Below the pieces are notes generated by a model. It saw only the letters and a list, made by a program, of their open reading frames with translations, had not been told where the DNA came from and made no database searches. The position numbers were made by a program, and so were the translations under genes. From Acidobacteriota bacterium (GTDB lineage: Bacteria; Acidobacteriota; Vicinamibacteria; Vicinamibacterales; UBA2999): a stretch of DNA of 10,360 nucleotides. Below are positions 1 to 9,271 of this stretch, one piece after another (position 1 is the first letter of the stretch; the number at the start of each line of letters is the position of its first letter). The DNA is taken from positions 1-10,360 of the forward strand of contig JADZBZ010000314.1 in NCBI GenBank assembly GCA_020851835.1, read 5' to 3'.

Positions 1-492
1 CACCCACTGGGGCATGCGCACCTCGGACCGCGGCCCGGCGAACGCGGCGATGGTCCGCGGGTTGTGCGGATCCGGAGTCGTCTCGTCCGGGAACAGCAGC
101 ACGTACTCGGCCCGGGCGTTGGTGTAAATCGTCGTCTCGAGATACGACCAGTCCGTCCCCTCGATGCGCACCGGGACGCCAACGGCGGGGTCCTGGCCGT
201 TGGCCGAGGCGGCCCAGTCGTTGAAGTCGCCGACGATGCGAGGGGTCACGCCCCTGCGATCCTGAACGAGGAACACGGCGCGCGACTGGTTCTCGACCAG
301 CGGTGTGCCGCCGCGCGCCGACAGGAACGCCTCGATGGCCGCGTCACGCTCAACCGGCGCCAGTCGCTCGAGCCTGCGCTGCAGCTCGCGGAAGGTTCGG
401 GACTCGCCGGCCCTACCGCAGGCGGCGCCGGCCACGATCGCCACTGCGGCTGCCAGGGCGCGGGCCGTCGCACCGCGTCTTCTATTCCTCAC
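1..492 (-). CDS. Exported esterase-like protein with N-terminal early-set (CBM48-like) domain, partial
   Basis: The frame is open for 164 codons from a GTG at 492-490 to the window edge, so the C-terminal part is missing. The N-terminus is a signal-like stretch: basic RNRRR, then a hydrophobic run ALAAAVAIVAG ending at Cys25. The residues before that Cys (GAA) are not a canonical lipobox, so lipid anchoring is possible but not certain. Residues 34-60 look like an amphipathic helix. Residues 72-160 resemble the beta-sandwich that precedes the alpha/beta-hydrolase domain in enterochelin-esterase-type proteins: IVGDFNDWA (86-94), then EYVLLFPDE (129-137) and a DPHNPR segment (141-146). The hydrolase domain with its GxSxG nucleophile would lie beyond the window, so catalytic activity cannot be confirmed. 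The GTG overlaps the rlmN stop (GTGA), which suggests co-transcription and translational coupling. The start is supported by a GGAGG 4 bases upstream. A carbohydrate-binding or purely structural role is the main alternative. Confidence 0.72.
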   Translation of the reverse strand, partial: MRNRRRGATARALAAAVAIVAGAACGRAGESRTFRELQRRLERLAPVERDAAIEAFLSARGGTPLVENQSRAVFLVQDRRGVTPRIVGDFNDWAASANGQDPAVGVPVRIEGTDWSYLETTIYTNARAEYVLLFPDETTPDPHNPRTIAAFAGPRSEVRMPQWV

Positions 493-1568
493 AGGGCCTC
501 CGCGAACTGCTGGGCCGGCGACCGCCGCCCCTGGCCCTCGACGATCAGCTGGCCGCAGGCGGCCCGAATGTCGCGGCCGCGGCTCTTTCGGACCGACACG
601 AGGATTCTCTTCTCCGCCAGGATGGCGGCGAAGCGATCCACGCGCGCGTCGGGCGGACGATCGAAGGGGATGCCGGCTGCGGCGTTGAGCGGGATGAGGT
701 TCACCTTGCCTTTGATCCCGGACAAAATCCTGGCCAGGCGGCGTGCGTCCTCCGGTGTGTCGTTGACGCCATCGAGCAACACGTACTCGAAGGTGATCCG
801 GCTCCGCTTCGACAGGGGAAACCGCCGGCAGGCGTCGAGCACGTCCTGGAGGGGGTACTTCTTCGTGGGTGGCACGAGCGCCGACCGCTGCTGCTCGGTC
901 GTCGCGTGCAGTGAGATGGCCAGGTTCGGCATCAGCGGTTCGGCGGCCAGCCGGTCGAGCAGGGGCACGAGCCCGACCGTCGACAGCGTGACGCGCTTCG
1001 GGCTGAGGGCCAGGCCATGCGCATCGGCCAGCATGCGGAGAGCCCGCATGGTCTCGTCGTAGTTGTGCAGGGGCTCGCCCATGCCCATGAGGACGATGTT
1101 GAACGGCGTGTGCCACATGTCCAGCTCGCGCGCCAGGGCGCGCACCTGCCCGGCAATCTCGCCCGCGGTGAGGTGCCGCACCAGTCCCATCTTGCCGGTG
1201 AGGCAGAAGGCGCAGCCCATGGCGCAGCCGACCTGGGTGGAGATGCAGAAGGTCTGCGCCGGCGTGTCCGGAATGAACACCGCCTCGATCTGGCGCCCGT
1301 CTTCGAGGCGCAGCACCAGCTTGACCGTGCCGTCTTCGGAGTGCTGGCGCGTGGCCACCTCGGGCGTGTGAATGGTTGCCTTGTCGGCGAGCGCGGACCT
1401 CAGCTCGAGCCCGAGGTCGGTCATGCGGTCGATGTCGGTTTCGCCGCGCTTCCAGATCCACTGGTAGAGCTGCCTGGCGTGAAAGGGGCGGTGGCCGAGC
1501 GACACGACGAGCGCCTCGAGGCCCGCCCGGTCCAGATTACCGAGGTCTACGCGTTGTCCGGCCGCCAC
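489..1568 (-). CDS. rlmN: Dual-specificity 23S rRNA A2503 / tRNA A37 C2-methyltransferase RlmN
   Basis: Radical-SAM enzyme that methylates C2 of A2503 in 23S rRNA and, in characterised members, A37 of a subset of tRNAs, using a methyl-cysteine intermediate. With the chosen GTG start the protein is 359 residues, the usual family length. An N-terminal RlmN domain covers about 10-95. The radical-SAM CxxxCxxC is C115-C119-C122 (CAMGCAFC), binding the 4Fe-4S cluster. The SAM-binding GMGEP is at 161-165. The two mechanistic cysteines are present: C108, seven residues before the cluster motif, and C338 in RDIRAACGQ, corresponding to E. coli C118 and C355. The frame stays open upstream to an ATG at 1712, but those 48 extra residues are low-complexity and cross into the divergent promoter region. 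The homologous part starts near RVDLGNLDRAGLEAL, so GTG 1568 is preferred. It is transcribed divergently from the M16 gene and overlaps the next minus-strand gene by 4 bases. Confidence 0.95.
   Translation of the reverse strand: MAAGQRVDLGNLDRAGLEALVVSLGHRPFHARQLYQWIWKRGETDIDRMTDLGLELRSALADKATIHTPEVATRQHSEDGTVKLVLRLEDGRQIEAVFIPDTPAQTFCISTQVGCAMGCAFCLTGKMGLVRHLTAGEIAGQVRALARELDMWHTPFNIVLMGMGEPLHNYDETMRALRMLADAHGLALSPKRVTLSTVGLVPLLDRLAAEPLMPNLAISLHATTEQQRSALVPPTKKYPLQDVLDACRRFPLSKRSRITFEYVLLDGVNDTPEDARRLARILSGIKGKVNLIPLNAAAGIPFDRPPDARVDRFAAILAEKRILVSVRKSRGRDIRAACGQLIVEGQGRRSPAQQFAEAL
497..501 (-). promoter_or_regulatory. Shine-Dalgarno of the exported esterase-like gene
   Basis: GGAGG on the minus strand, 4 bases before the GTG at 492, inside the last codons of rlmN. 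It fixes the non-ATG start of the downstream gene and explains how that gene can be translated from the rlmN transcript. Confidence 0.6.
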
Positions 1569-1574
1569 GCGATC

Positions 1575-1580
1575 AGTGTA
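1575..1580 (-). promoter_or_regulatory. Possible -10 element of rlmN (leaderless candidate)
   Basis: TACACT on the minus strand ends 6 bases before the GTG at 1568, so a transcript from it would begin at or next to the start codon. No -35-like hexamer is visible 17 bases further upstream (CCCGCA), and no Shine-Dalgarno precedes the GTG. This is only a weak match, supported mainly by its TAnnnT form and position. Confidence 0.25.
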
Positions 1581-1648
1581 GCCCCGGAGGCGGCGGGTGC
1601 GGGCCGGCGTGGAGGTTGGGCGCGGCCGCGCACACCGTGACGCGGGCG

Positions 1649-1677
1649 TTGCATGATCCAGCGAAAGCTGGTACCAT
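1649..1677 (+). promoter_or_regulatory. Sigma70-like promoter for the M16 gene and possibly the purine operon
   Basis: TTGCAT (1649-1654) and TACCAT (1672-1677) are separated by exactly 17 bases. The matches to consensus are 3 of 6 and 4 of 6, modest but with ideal spacing in an otherwise very GC-rich divergent intergenic region. The predicted start of transcription is near 1684, giving a leader of about 40 bases to the GTG at 1724. It is the only convincing promoter-like pair I see upstream of the plus-strand genes, and the gaps downstream are short, so it may drive the whole row. Confidence 0.45.
1658..1671. repeat. Perfect dyad in the promoter spacer (CCAGC-GAAA-GCTGG)
   Basis: Two 5-base arms, CCAGC and GCTGG, flank GAAA. 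The element lies wholly between the -35-like and -10-like hexamers. As DNA it could be an operator. As RNA, if transcription came from further upstream, it would be a hairpin with a GNRA-type tetraloop. The arms are short enough that chance is possible. Confidence 0.4.
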
Positions 1678-1688
1678 AGGAATTCCCT

Positions 1689-1713
1689 TGTGCTGCAACC
1701 ACTTAGCAGCACA
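1689..1713. repeat. Perfect 8-bp inverted repeat in the M16 leader
   Basis: TGTGCTGC (1689-1696) and GCAGCACA (1706-1713) are exact reverse complements around a 9-base centre, AACCACTTA. The element falls between the predicted transcription start (about 1684) and the GTG at 1724, ending 10 bases before that codon where a Shine-Dalgarno would normally sit. It could be a leader stem-loop controlling translation or an operator just downstream of the promoter. There is no T-tract, so an intrinsic terminator is unlikely. Confidence 0.5.
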
Positions 1714-1723
1714 CCACCTCGAC

Positions 1724-2992
1724 GTGTCCGAAGCAGCCATTCGTCGCGACGTGCTCGCCAACGGTGTTCGTTTTGTCACCGAGCGAATGCCGCACGTGCG
1801 CTCGGTCAGCGTCGGCGTGTGGCTGTCGCGCGGGTCGCGCCACGAGCCTGCCGAGCATGCCGGAATCGCGCATTTCGTCGAGCACATGCTCTTCAAGGGC
1901 ACCGCTCGGCGGACTGCCGAGGGCATCGCGCAGGAAGTCGACTCGATCGGCGGACAGCTCGACGCGTTCACGTCGAAGGAGTACGCCGGCTACTACATGA
2001 AGGTACTCGACGAACACCTGCCGGTGGCCGTCGATTTGCTCGCCGATCTCGTCTCGCATCCGACCTTCGAGCCATCCGACATCGAGAAAGAGCAGAAGGT
2101 CGTCCTCGAAGAAATCAAGATGGTCGAGGACACGCCGGACGACCTGGTGCACGAGTTGTTCGCCGAAGGGTTCTGGCCGAACCATCCGCTCGGTCGTCCC
2201 ATTCTCGGGCTGCCCGCATCGGTGTCGGGCCTCAGCCAGCCGGCGCTGCGGCGCTACTTTGTTGACACCTACGTGGCGCCGCACTTGTCGGTGGTCGCCG
2301 TCGGCAACCTCGACCACGATCAGCTTCGCGAGATGCTCGAGCGGGCCCTGGTGGACGTGCCGAGCCAGGGCGTGTCCGAGCCGGTGCACCCTCCCGTCGT
2401 CACGCAGAGCTCGCTGGTCCGCCGCAAGGAGCTCGAGCAGAGCCACGTGTGCCTCGGGATGGCGGCCCTGCCACAGAATCACCCCGATCGATACGTGAGC
2501 TATGCGCTCAACACCCTGCTCGGCGGGTCGATGAGTTCGCGGCTCTTCCAGAACGTGCGCGAGAAGCGTGGCCTGGCCTACGTGGTGTTTTCGGGGTTGT
2601 CGGCCTATCAGGACACGGGCGCCCTCAGCATCTATGCCGGCTGCGCCAACGACGCGGTGGCGGAGCTCATCGACGTGGTGGTGTCGGAGCTTCGCCAGCT
2701 CCGGGACACGACCGTCGGCGACGTGGAGCTCCGGCGCGCGAAGGATCACCTCAAGGGGTCGCTGATGCTCAACCTGGAGAGCACGTCGAGCCGCATGTCC
2801 CACCTGGCGCGCCAGGAGATTTACCGGGACCGTACCGATACGCTCGACGAGATGCTCGCGGCCATCGAGCGCGTGACGGCCGACGACATCGACCGCGTGG
2901 CCCGCCGGCTGTTCTCGACCGACTCGCTCAGCGTGACGGTTCTCGGCAACGTGAACGGCCTGCACGTTTCGCGCGACACGCTCACCATATGA
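1724..2992 (+). CDS. M16-family zinc metallopeptidase (processing peptidase-like)
   Basis: Single-unit M16B-type peptidase of 422 residues, related to mitochondrial processing peptidase beta and bacterial YmxG-type proteins; family members degrade or trim peptides. The inverted zinc motif HxxEH is at 50-54 (HFVEH). The third ligand is expected at Glu129/Glu130 in VVLEEIKM, about 80 residues on. The second half, the inactive-domain fold, carries GGSMSSRLF (267-275) and REKRGLAY (279-286), the Arg/Tyr substrate-binding motif. There is no signal peptide, so it is probably cytoplasmic. The frame is open back to 1376, but that region overlaps rlmN antisense and is not family-like. GTG 1724 puts the start eight codons before the conserved beta strand (RDVLANGVRFVTE). 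TTG 1688 is an alternative that would begin at the leader inverted repeat. Neither has a clear Shine-Dalgarno. purB follows after 52 bases. The physiological substrate is unknown. Confidence 0.9.
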   Translation: MSEAAIRRDVLANGVRFVTERMPHVRSVSVGVWLSRGSRHEPAEHAGIAHFVEHMLFKGTARRTAEGIAQEVDSIGGQLDAFTSKEYAGYYMKVLDEHLPVAVDLLADLVSHPTFEPSDIEKEQKVVLEEIKMVEDTPDDLVHELFAEGFWPNHPLGRPILGLPASVSGLSQPALRRYFVDTYVAPHLSVVAVGNLDHDQLREMLERALVDVPSQGVSEPVHPPVVTQSSLVRRKELEQSHVCLGMAALPQNHPDRYVSYALNTLLGGSMSSRLFQNVREKRGLAYVVFSGLSAYQDTGALSIYAGCANDAVAELIDVVVSELRQLRDTTVGDVELRRAKDHLKGSLMLNLESTSSRMSHLARQEIYRDRTDTLDEMLAAIERVTADDIDRVARRLFSTDSLSVTVLGNVNGLHVSRDTLTI

Positions 2993-3001
2993 CCCCTGTG
3001 G

Positions 3002-3022
3002 CCGGTGCTCCGGCGCCACCGG
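3002..3022 (+). repeat. Short inverted repeat between the M16 gene and purB
   Basis: CCGGTG (3002-3007) and CACCGG (3017-3022) form a 6-bp stem with a 9-base loop in the 52-base gap. It is followed by GGGGAGCC rather than a T-tract, so it does not look like an intrinsic terminator. It may be an mRNA stability or processing element or simply a product of high GC. Confidence 0.25.
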
Positions 3023-3044
3023 GGAGCCGCAGCGACTCCGGACG

Positions 3045-4346
<1,302 letters not shown>

Positions 4347-4351
4347 CCACT

Positions 4352-4600
4352 ATGCGCGCGCGAGTCTACGTCACCCTCAAGCCCTCCGTCTTCGACCCGC
4401 AAGGCCGGGTGGTGGCCGACGCCCTGCTGTCGCTCGGCTACGAGGACGTCTCCGACGTCCGTCAAGGCAAGTTCTTCGACCTCGAGCTGAGCGACACGGA
4501 CACGGACCCGGCCGCGGCCCGCGCCCGGGTCACCGAGATGGCGGAAAAGCTCCTGGCCAATCCGGTCATCGAGAGCTACCGCGTCGAGGTCCTCCCGTGA
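4352..4600 (+). CDS. purS: Phosphoribosylformylglycinamidine synthase subunit PurS
   Basis: Small structural subunit (82 residues, usual size about 80-85) of the three-part FGAM synthetase. It bridges PurQ and PurL and helps pass ammonia between them. Family features are visible: the N-terminal strand RVYVTLKPSVFDPQG (4-18), the segment ADALLSLGYEDVSDVRQGK (22-40) and the closing NPVIESYRVEVL (70-81). An AGGGAAG about 12 bases before the ATG is the likely ribosome site. The gap from purB is 5 bases, and the stop codon overlaps the purQ GTG in a GTGA junction. This implies coupled translation and near-equal output of PurS and PurQ. Confidence 0.95.
   Translation: MRARVYVTLKPSVFDPQGRVVADALLSLGYEDVSDVRQGKFFDLELSDTDTDPAAARARVTEMAEKLLANPVIESYRVEVLP
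4586..4589 (+). promoter_or_regulatory. Shine-Dalgarno deciding the purQ start
   Basis: GAGG at 4586-4589, inside the end of purS, lies 7 bases before the GTG at 4597. It supports this non-ATG start over the much longer open frame, which extends back into purB. Confidence 0.55.
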
Positions 4601-5304
4601 CGGTCGCGGTCGTCGTCTTTCCGGGGTCCAACTCGGATGCGGATGCCTACTACGCCGTCTCGCACGTCATTGGCGTCGGGGCCGTCCTGGTCTGGCACAA
4701 GGACACGGAACTGGGCGCGGCCGACGCCGTGATCCTGCCGGGCGGCTTTGCCCACGGCGACTACCTGCGGACCGGCGCCATCGCGCGCTTCTCGCCCATC
4801 ATGGGTGCCGTCACGCGGTTCGCCGGGCGCGGCGGTCCCGTGCTCGGCATCTGCAACGGCTTCCAGGTGCTGCTCGAAGCGGGCCTGCTGCCGGGCGCGA
4901 TGGTGAGGAACCGCGGCATCAAGTTCGTGTCGAGCATGGTCCCGGTGCGGGTGGAGCAGACCGACACGCCGTTCTCGGCGGCCTGCACGGGCGGCCAGGT
5001 GCTGTCGCTGCCCATCGCGCACGGCGAAGGCAACTACTTCGCCGACCCCGACGTCCTGGCCGAGATCGAGTCGAACCGGCAGGTGGTTTTCCGTTACGTC
5101 GATGGACACGGCGAGGCGACGCCCGAGGGCAATCCCAATGGATCGCTCAACAACATTGCGGGCATCTGCAACCGTCAACGCAACGTCGTGGGCCTGATGC
5201 CGCACCCCGAGCGCGCCTGCGAGTCCTCGCTCGGCAGCCACGACGGCCGGGTGGTCCTGGCGTCGGTCGTGCAGTCCCTCGCCGCAGGTGCGGCTCGTGG
5301 CTAG
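4597..5304 (+). CDS. purQ: Phosphoribosylformylglycinamidine synthase subunit PurQ (glutaminase)
   Basis: Class I glutamine amidotransferase subunit that releases ammonia from glutamine and supplies it to PurL for FGAR to FGAM conversion. It has 235 residues, near the usual 220-235. The N-terminal VAVVVFPGSNSDAD (3-16) is typical of PurQ. ILPGGFAHGDYLRTGAIA (46-63) is the conserved loop. The nucleophile elbow GICNGFQ places the catalytic Cys at 86, and MPHPER (201-206) gives His203 and Glu205 of the triad. The frame is open far upstream, but homology starts at the GTG at 4597. That codon overlaps the purS stop and has a GAGG 7 bases before it. The 3' end overlaps the small membrane ORF. Confidence 0.96.
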   Translation: MTVAVVVFPGSNSDADAYYAVSHVIGVGAVLVWHKDTELGAADAVILPGGFAHGDYLRTGAIARFSPIMGAVTRFAGRGGPVLGICNGFQVLLEAGLLPGAMVRNRGIKFVSSMVPVRVEQTDTPFSAACTGGQVLSLPIAHGEGNYFADPDVLAEIESNRQVVFRYVDGHGEATPEGNPNGSLNNIAGICNRQRNVVGLMPHPERACESSLGSHDGRVVLASVVQSLAAGAARG

Positions 5305-5505
5305 GTTGCCGGCGCGCAGCGCGCGGATAGTCGGCCTGGCATTGTGGGCGAGCGCCGCCTTCCTCGGCGGCCTTGCCATGGCCGCATCCACCGGCCTCGT
5401 GCCCGTTGCCGTCGAGCTTCGCACCACACTCGCGGCGGTGCTCGGGGGAGTCGCCGTGGTGGATGCGCTGATCGGTTTCTGGTTCTTCCGCTCGTCACTC
5501 GATTC

Positions 5506-5509
<4 letters not shown>
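5297..5509 (+). CDS. Small two-helix membrane protein embedded between purQ and purL
   Basis: I do not recognise this 70-residue protein. It has a basic N-terminus (RLPARSAR, 3-10), a hydrophobic helix at about 11-31 and a second at about 43-64. The second helix contains an acidic Asp56 and ends in an aromatic GFWFF patch. By the positive-inside rule it would be a hairpin with both ends in the cytoplasm. GTG 5297 is chosen because an AGG (5286-5288) lies 8 bases upstream. GTG 5288 is in frame and would add three residues. It overlaps purQ by 8 bases (17 with the other start). Its stop overlaps the purL ATG in an ATGA junction, so purL translation is probably coupled to it. That purL has no visible Shine-Dalgarno of its own argues that this frame is really translated. 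A role with FGAM synthetase is inference from position only. It could instead be a non-functional spacer peptide that keeps ribosomes on the message. Confidence 0.65.
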
Positions 5510-7752
<2,243 letters not shown>

Positions 7753-7766
7753 GTGATGTGGGGCGG

Positions 7767-7781
7767 CCGGGCACGACCCGG
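7767..7781 (+). repeat. First hairpin in the purL-purF gap
   Basis: CCGGG (7767-7771) and CCCGG (7777-7781) form a 5-bp stem with loop CACGA in the 70 bases between purL and purF. It is too short and lacks a T-tract for a standard terminator. It stands 15 bases before a second, stronger hairpin. Confidence 0.35.
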
Positions 7782-7796
7782 ACGTCGGTGTACCTG

Positions 7797-7816
7797 GGAC
7801 GGCGTGCCGTCCGGAG
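7797..7816 (+). promoter_or_regulatory. Hairpin abutting the purF Shine-Dalgarno
   Basis: GGACGG (7797-7802) and CCGTCC (7807-7812) form a perfect 6-bp stem with loop CGTG. The next four bases, GGAG (7813-7816), are the purF ribosome site, 6 bases before the ATG at 7823. The stem leaves the site exposed but could affect ribosome docking or transcript ends. A translational or RNA-processing role is inferred from position only. Confidence 0.4.
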
Positions 7817-7822
7817 TGGGAC

Positions 7823-9271
7823 ATGCTCGACAAGCTTCACGAGGCGTGCGGGGTCTTCGGCATCTTCGGTCACGCCGAGGCGTCGAAGATGGCGTACCTC
7901 GGCCTCTATTCGCTCCAGCACCGCGGCCAGGAGAGCGCCGGCATCGCCTCGGCCGACGGGACGCGCGTGCGGCTCGTGCGCCGGATGGGCCACGTCGCCG
8001 ATATCTTCGACGAGGCCACCCTCGAGGAGCTGCCCGGTCACCTCGCCATCGGGCACACGCGCTACTCCACGGCGGGCGAGAGCAAGCTGACCAACGCGCA
8101 GCCCATCCTGATCGACTGCGTCCACGGCCAGATCGCCATCTGCCATAACGGCAACATCGTCAACGCGAACGAGATTCGCGAGCGGCTGGTACGCGCCGGT
8201 TCGATCTTCCAGAGCAACAGCGATACCGAGGTCGTGCTGCACCTGTACGCGCGGTCGCAGGCCGCGAACTTCGTGGACGCCATCGTCGAATCGGTCACCC
8301 AGCTGACGGGGGCGTTCTCGCTGGCGCTGCTGACCGCCGGACACCTCATCGCCGTGCGCGATCCGCACGGGTTCCGGCCGCTGGCGCTCGGCCGCCTGGG
8401 CGACGCGTGGGTGGTGTGCTCCGAGACCTGTGCGCTCGACCTCATCGGCGCGACCTACGTGCGCGAGGTCGAGCCGGGCGAGGTGATTGTCATCGGCCAG
8501 GACGGTCTGCGGTCGATCAAGCCGTTTCCGCCCCTGCCGTTGTCGCACTGCATCTTCGAGCACGTCTATTTCGCACGGCCCGACAGCGAGGTGTTCGGGG
8601 AGAGCGTCAACGAGGTGCGCACCGAGCTCGGCCGCCGGCTGGCGCGGGAAGCTGCCATTCCTGCCGACGTCATCGTGCCCATTCCCGACTCGGGGGTCTG
8701 CGCGGCCACCGGCTATGCCGAGGAGACCGGCACGCCGCTGCGCTTCGGGCTGATTCGCAACCACTACGTCGGCCGCACGTTCATCGAGCCCGCGCAGGCG
8801 ATCCGGCACTTCGGCGTGAAGGTCAAGCTGAACCCGGTGAAGAGCATCCTCGCCGGGCAGCGCGTGGTGCTGATCGACGATTCGATCGTGCGCGGCACGA
8901 CGAGCCGGAAGATCGTCAAGTTGGTGCGCGCCGCGGGTGCGCGTGAGGTGCACCTCCGCATCAGCTGCCCGCCGACCATCTCGCCGTGCTTCTACGGCGT
9001 GGACACGCCGCGTCGAAGCGAGCTCATCGCGGCCACGCACTCGCTCGAGGAGATTCGCCGCTATCTCAACGCCGACTCGCTGGCCTATCTCAGCCTCGAC
9101 GGCCTGGTCCAATCGGTCCGCGGCCGGGGCGCGTCGTACTGCACGTCGTGCTACACGGGCAAGTACCCGGTCGCCTTCCCGCAGGATCGGAACGCCTACC
9201 TTCAGCTCACACTGAAACTCAATGACCAGCCGGTCCCACTGCCCCAGGAAGAGCCCGAGTCGGTGGCCTGA
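7823..9271 (+). CDS. purF: Amidophosphoribosyltransferase PurF
   Basis: First committed step of purine synthesis: PRPP plus glutamine to 5-phosphoribosylamine, glutamate and pyrophosphate. It has 482 residues. The eight-residue propeptide MLDKLHEA precedes Cys9 (CGVFGIFGH), the N-terminal nucleophile exposed by self-cleavage in B. subtilis-type enzymes. Class II glutaminase motifs follow: QHRGQESAGI (32-41), GHTRYSTAG (77-85) and ICHNGNIVN (106-114). The phosphoribosyltransferase PRPP loop VVLIDDSIVRGTT is at 348-360. C243, C389 (PCFYG), C440 and C443 (SYCTSCYTG) match the four ligands of the 4Fe-4S cluster, marking the oxygen-sensitive type that family members regulate by AMP/GMP feedback. 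A clear GGAG lies 6 bases before the ATG. The last 50 bases are shared with the next gene. Confidence 0.97.
   Translation: MLDKLHEACGVFGIFGHAEASKMAYLGLYSLQHRGQESAGIASADGTRVRLVRRMGHVADIFDEATLEELPGHLAIGHTRYSTAGESKLTNAQPILIDCVHGQIAICHNGNIVNANEIRERLVRAGSIFQSNSDTEVVLHLYARSQAANFVDAIVESVTQLTGAFSLALLTAGHLIAVRDPHGFRPLALGRLGDAWVVCSETCALDLIGATYVREVEPGEVIVIGQDGLRSIKPFPPLPLSHCIFEHVYFARPDSEVFGESVNEVRTELGRRLAREAAIPADVIVPIPDSGVCAATGYAEETGTPLRFGLIRNHYVGRTFIEPAQAIRHFGVKVKLNPVKSILAGQRVVLIDDSIVRGTTSRKIVKLVRAAGAREVHLRISCPPTISPCFYGVDTPRRSELIAATHSLEEIRRYLNADSLAYLSLDGLVQSVRGRGASYCTSCYTGKYPVAFPQDRNAYLQLTLKLNDQPVPLPQEEPESVA

Noticed and set aside
1679..1686. GGAATTCC palindrome near the predicted transcription start
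   Set aside because: It is an isolated 8-base palindrome with no partner copy. The neighbouring dyad and inverted repeat are stronger signals, so it is most simply chance.
1376..1723. N-terminal extension of the M16 frame back to an ATG at 1376
   Set aside because: It would overlap rlmN antisense, is Arg/Gly-rich, and passes through the promoter. Family homology begins just after GTG 1724.
1703..3019. A 438-codon minus-strand open frame antisense to the M16 gene
   Set aside because: The sense strand encodes an M16 peptidase with HxxEH and downstream motifs. The antisense translation is His/Arg/Val-rich with no recognisable domain.
3002..3022. Intrinsic terminator between the M16 gene and purB
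   Set aside because: The stem is only 6 bp and is followed by GGGGAGCC, with no T-tract.
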